The notes beneath the pieces are model-generated. The model made no database searches. It was not told where the DNA came from and saw only the letters and a list, made by a program, of their open reading frames with translations. Shown here one piece after another: positions 45,040 to 45,693 of a DNA stretch of 45,693 nucleotides. This DNA is from Gammaproteobacteria bacterium (GTDB lineage: Bacteria; Pseudomonadota; Gammaproteobacteria; Pseudomonadales; JADFDG01): NCBI GenBank assembly GCA_018262975.1, contig JADFDG010000012.1, forward strand, positions 74,099-119,791, given 5' to 3'. The translations under genes and the position numbers were made by a program. Numbering within the stretch: the first letter of the stretch is position 1; the number at the start of each line of letters is the position of its first letter.

Positions 45040-45534
45040 ATGTCCAAGCCCCTCTTCATCAAGAACGAGCAAGGCCTGTACCGGGTGCGCGGTTACTTCC
45101 GGCCGGAGGATCTGGTTCGCGTCGCCGCCGACATCCTGCTCGACGACATGACCGGCAAGGAGGTCATGTCCAACCCGGCCAACGCTGCGCGTTTCGTTCA
45201 GCTCGCCCTGGCGCAGGAGAAGAACGAGCACTTCGCTGCCCTCTTCCTCAGCACCCAGCACCACCTGCTCCGCTTCGAGACGCTGTTCACCGGCACGGTG
45301 GACGGCGCCTCGGTCTATCCGCGCGTCGTCGTGCAGAAGGCGCTGGAGTTCAATGCCGGCGCAGTGATCTTTGCGCACAACCACCCTTCGGGTGAGTGCG
45401 AGCCGTCACTGGCAGATCGGCAGATCACCCGTCGCCTGACGGATGCCCTCGCCCTTATCGATGTCCGGGTTCTGGATCACTTCGTGGTCTCCCGGAACAG
45501 CTACGTGAGCTTCGCCGAGCGCGGCCTGCTCTGA
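45040..45534 (+). CDS. RadC-like JAB/MPN domain protein of mobile elements
   Basis: A 164-residue protein consisting almost only of the RadC-type JAB (MPN) metalloprotease-like domain. The metal site HNHPSGECEPSLAD supplies His113, His115 and Asp126 with the conserved Ser117, and LFLSTQHHLLRFETLFTGTVDGASVYPR precedes it in short conserved steps. It lacks the N-terminal helix-hairpin-helix of chromosomal RadC, as is usual for copies on integrative elements and plasmids. GGAG is seven bases before the ATG. A direct DNA-repair function is not supported for the family. Confidence 0.9.
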   Translation: MSKPLFIKNEQGLYRVRGYFRPEDLVRVAADILLDDMTGKEVMSNPANAARFVQLALAQEKNEHFAALFLSTQHHLLRFETLFTGTVDGASVYPRVVVQKALEFNAGAVIFAHNHPSGECEPSLADRQITRRLTDALALIDVRVLDHFVVSRNSYVSFAERGLL

Positions 45535-45587
45535 CCTGTCGTCGCAACGACGACATTCGCTGTCGCATCGCCCAACCACACTGGCCT

Positions 45588-45601
45588 CACCCCGACGGGT
45601 G
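45588..45601 (+). other. Small hairpin in the DUF932 gene leader
   Basis: CACCC-CGAC-GGGTG, 34 bases before the DUF932 start. It continues the pattern of hairpins ahead of each plus-strand gene here. Confidence 0.4.
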
Positions 45602-45635
45602 CGGGCTGTTATGCCCTTTTCAGGAGGAAGCCCTC

Positions 45636-45693
45636 ATGGCTCATCTTGTCGAAACCATGGCCTACGTCGGCCAGACCCCGTGGCACGGGCTGG
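45636..45693 (+). CDS. DUF932 domain protein, 5' end only
   Basis: Only 19 residues are inside the window (MAHLVETMAYVGQTPWHGL), but this is the conserved opening of DUF932 proteins of plasmids and integrative elements (phage/plasmid-related TIGR03299-like group). AGGAGG lies eight bases before the ATG. It follows radC with a 101-base gap. The family is common in mobile DNA and its function is not established. Confidence 0.75.
   Translation, partial: MAHLVETMAYVGQTPWHGL

Noticed and set aside
45040..45534. Chromosomal DNA-repair RadC
   Set aside because: The helix-hairpin-helix domain is absent and the context is a mobile element.

Overview
The window looks like a high-GC gammaproteobacterial chromosome. 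The evidence is the gltA / sdhCDAB / sucAB-lpd-sucCD arrangement, the pepN-yeaC-nadK neighbourhood, a PA3496-family small protein, fadH divergent from an AraC-type regulator, and an outer-membrane DUF1302/DUF1329 cluster. The lineage cannot be fixed from sequence alone. A free-living, lipid-using member of Pseudomonadales, Nevskiales or Xanthomonadales-like groups would fit.

Layout. (1) 1-986: end of pyrD on the minus strand, preceded by a perfect 12-bp inverted repeat that encloses TATAAT. (2) 1052-8315: minus-strand run DUF1302 outer-membrane protein > DUF1329 > YCF48-like propeller > RND exporter. It is divergent from a Pla-1/cef-type surface lipase lipoprotein (8834-11620) and looks like an envelope system for hydrophobic or lipid substrates. 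(3) 11726-18208: housekeeping genes pepN, yeaC, nadK, a cyclic-nucleotide-binding/rhodanese fusion and a coiled-coil zinc-ribbon protein. (4) 18430-22274: fadH and a divergent AraC regulator, tRNA-Val and tRNA-Asp, and a small PA3496-family protein. (5) 22362-35305: TCA-cycle block, with sdhCDAB, sucA, sucB, lpd, sucC and sucD on minus and gltA divergent on plus. A terminator separates sdhB from sucA, and a PdhR-like box lies upstream of sucA. (6) 35423-38352: a 3-hydroxyisobutyrate dehydrogenase-like enzyme, a CobB sirtuin with desuccinylase residues, a DUF4124 protein and a DUF481 outer-membrane protein.

(7) From about 38.4 kb to the end the window is accessory. It starts with a short match to a tRNA-Ala/tmRNA 3' end just after the DUF481 terminator. 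An AlpA-like DNA-binding protein and a decayed tyrosine-integrase fragment follow. Next, reading on the minus strand from right to left, come three small unknown genes, a WYL regulator and a tightly coupled four-gene module: TerB-like, YkgJ-type cysteine-cluster protein, a membrane protein with a long glycine-rich hydrophobic core, and a small helical protein. On the right edge a plus-strand run encodes a glycine-zipper protein with two CxxC knuckles, a stand-alone RadC/JAB protein and the start of a DUF932 protein, each preceded by a hairpin. These are typical cargo of integrative elements.

The best candidate for an undescribed system is the module at 40084-42282, possibly with its WYL regulator to 43256. 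Its genes overlap or nearly touch, it looks lower in GC than its surroundings, and it pairs predicted membrane and helical parts with a sensor-like TerB domain inside a mobile island. Its function is unknown. A phage-defence or membrane-stress role is inference only.
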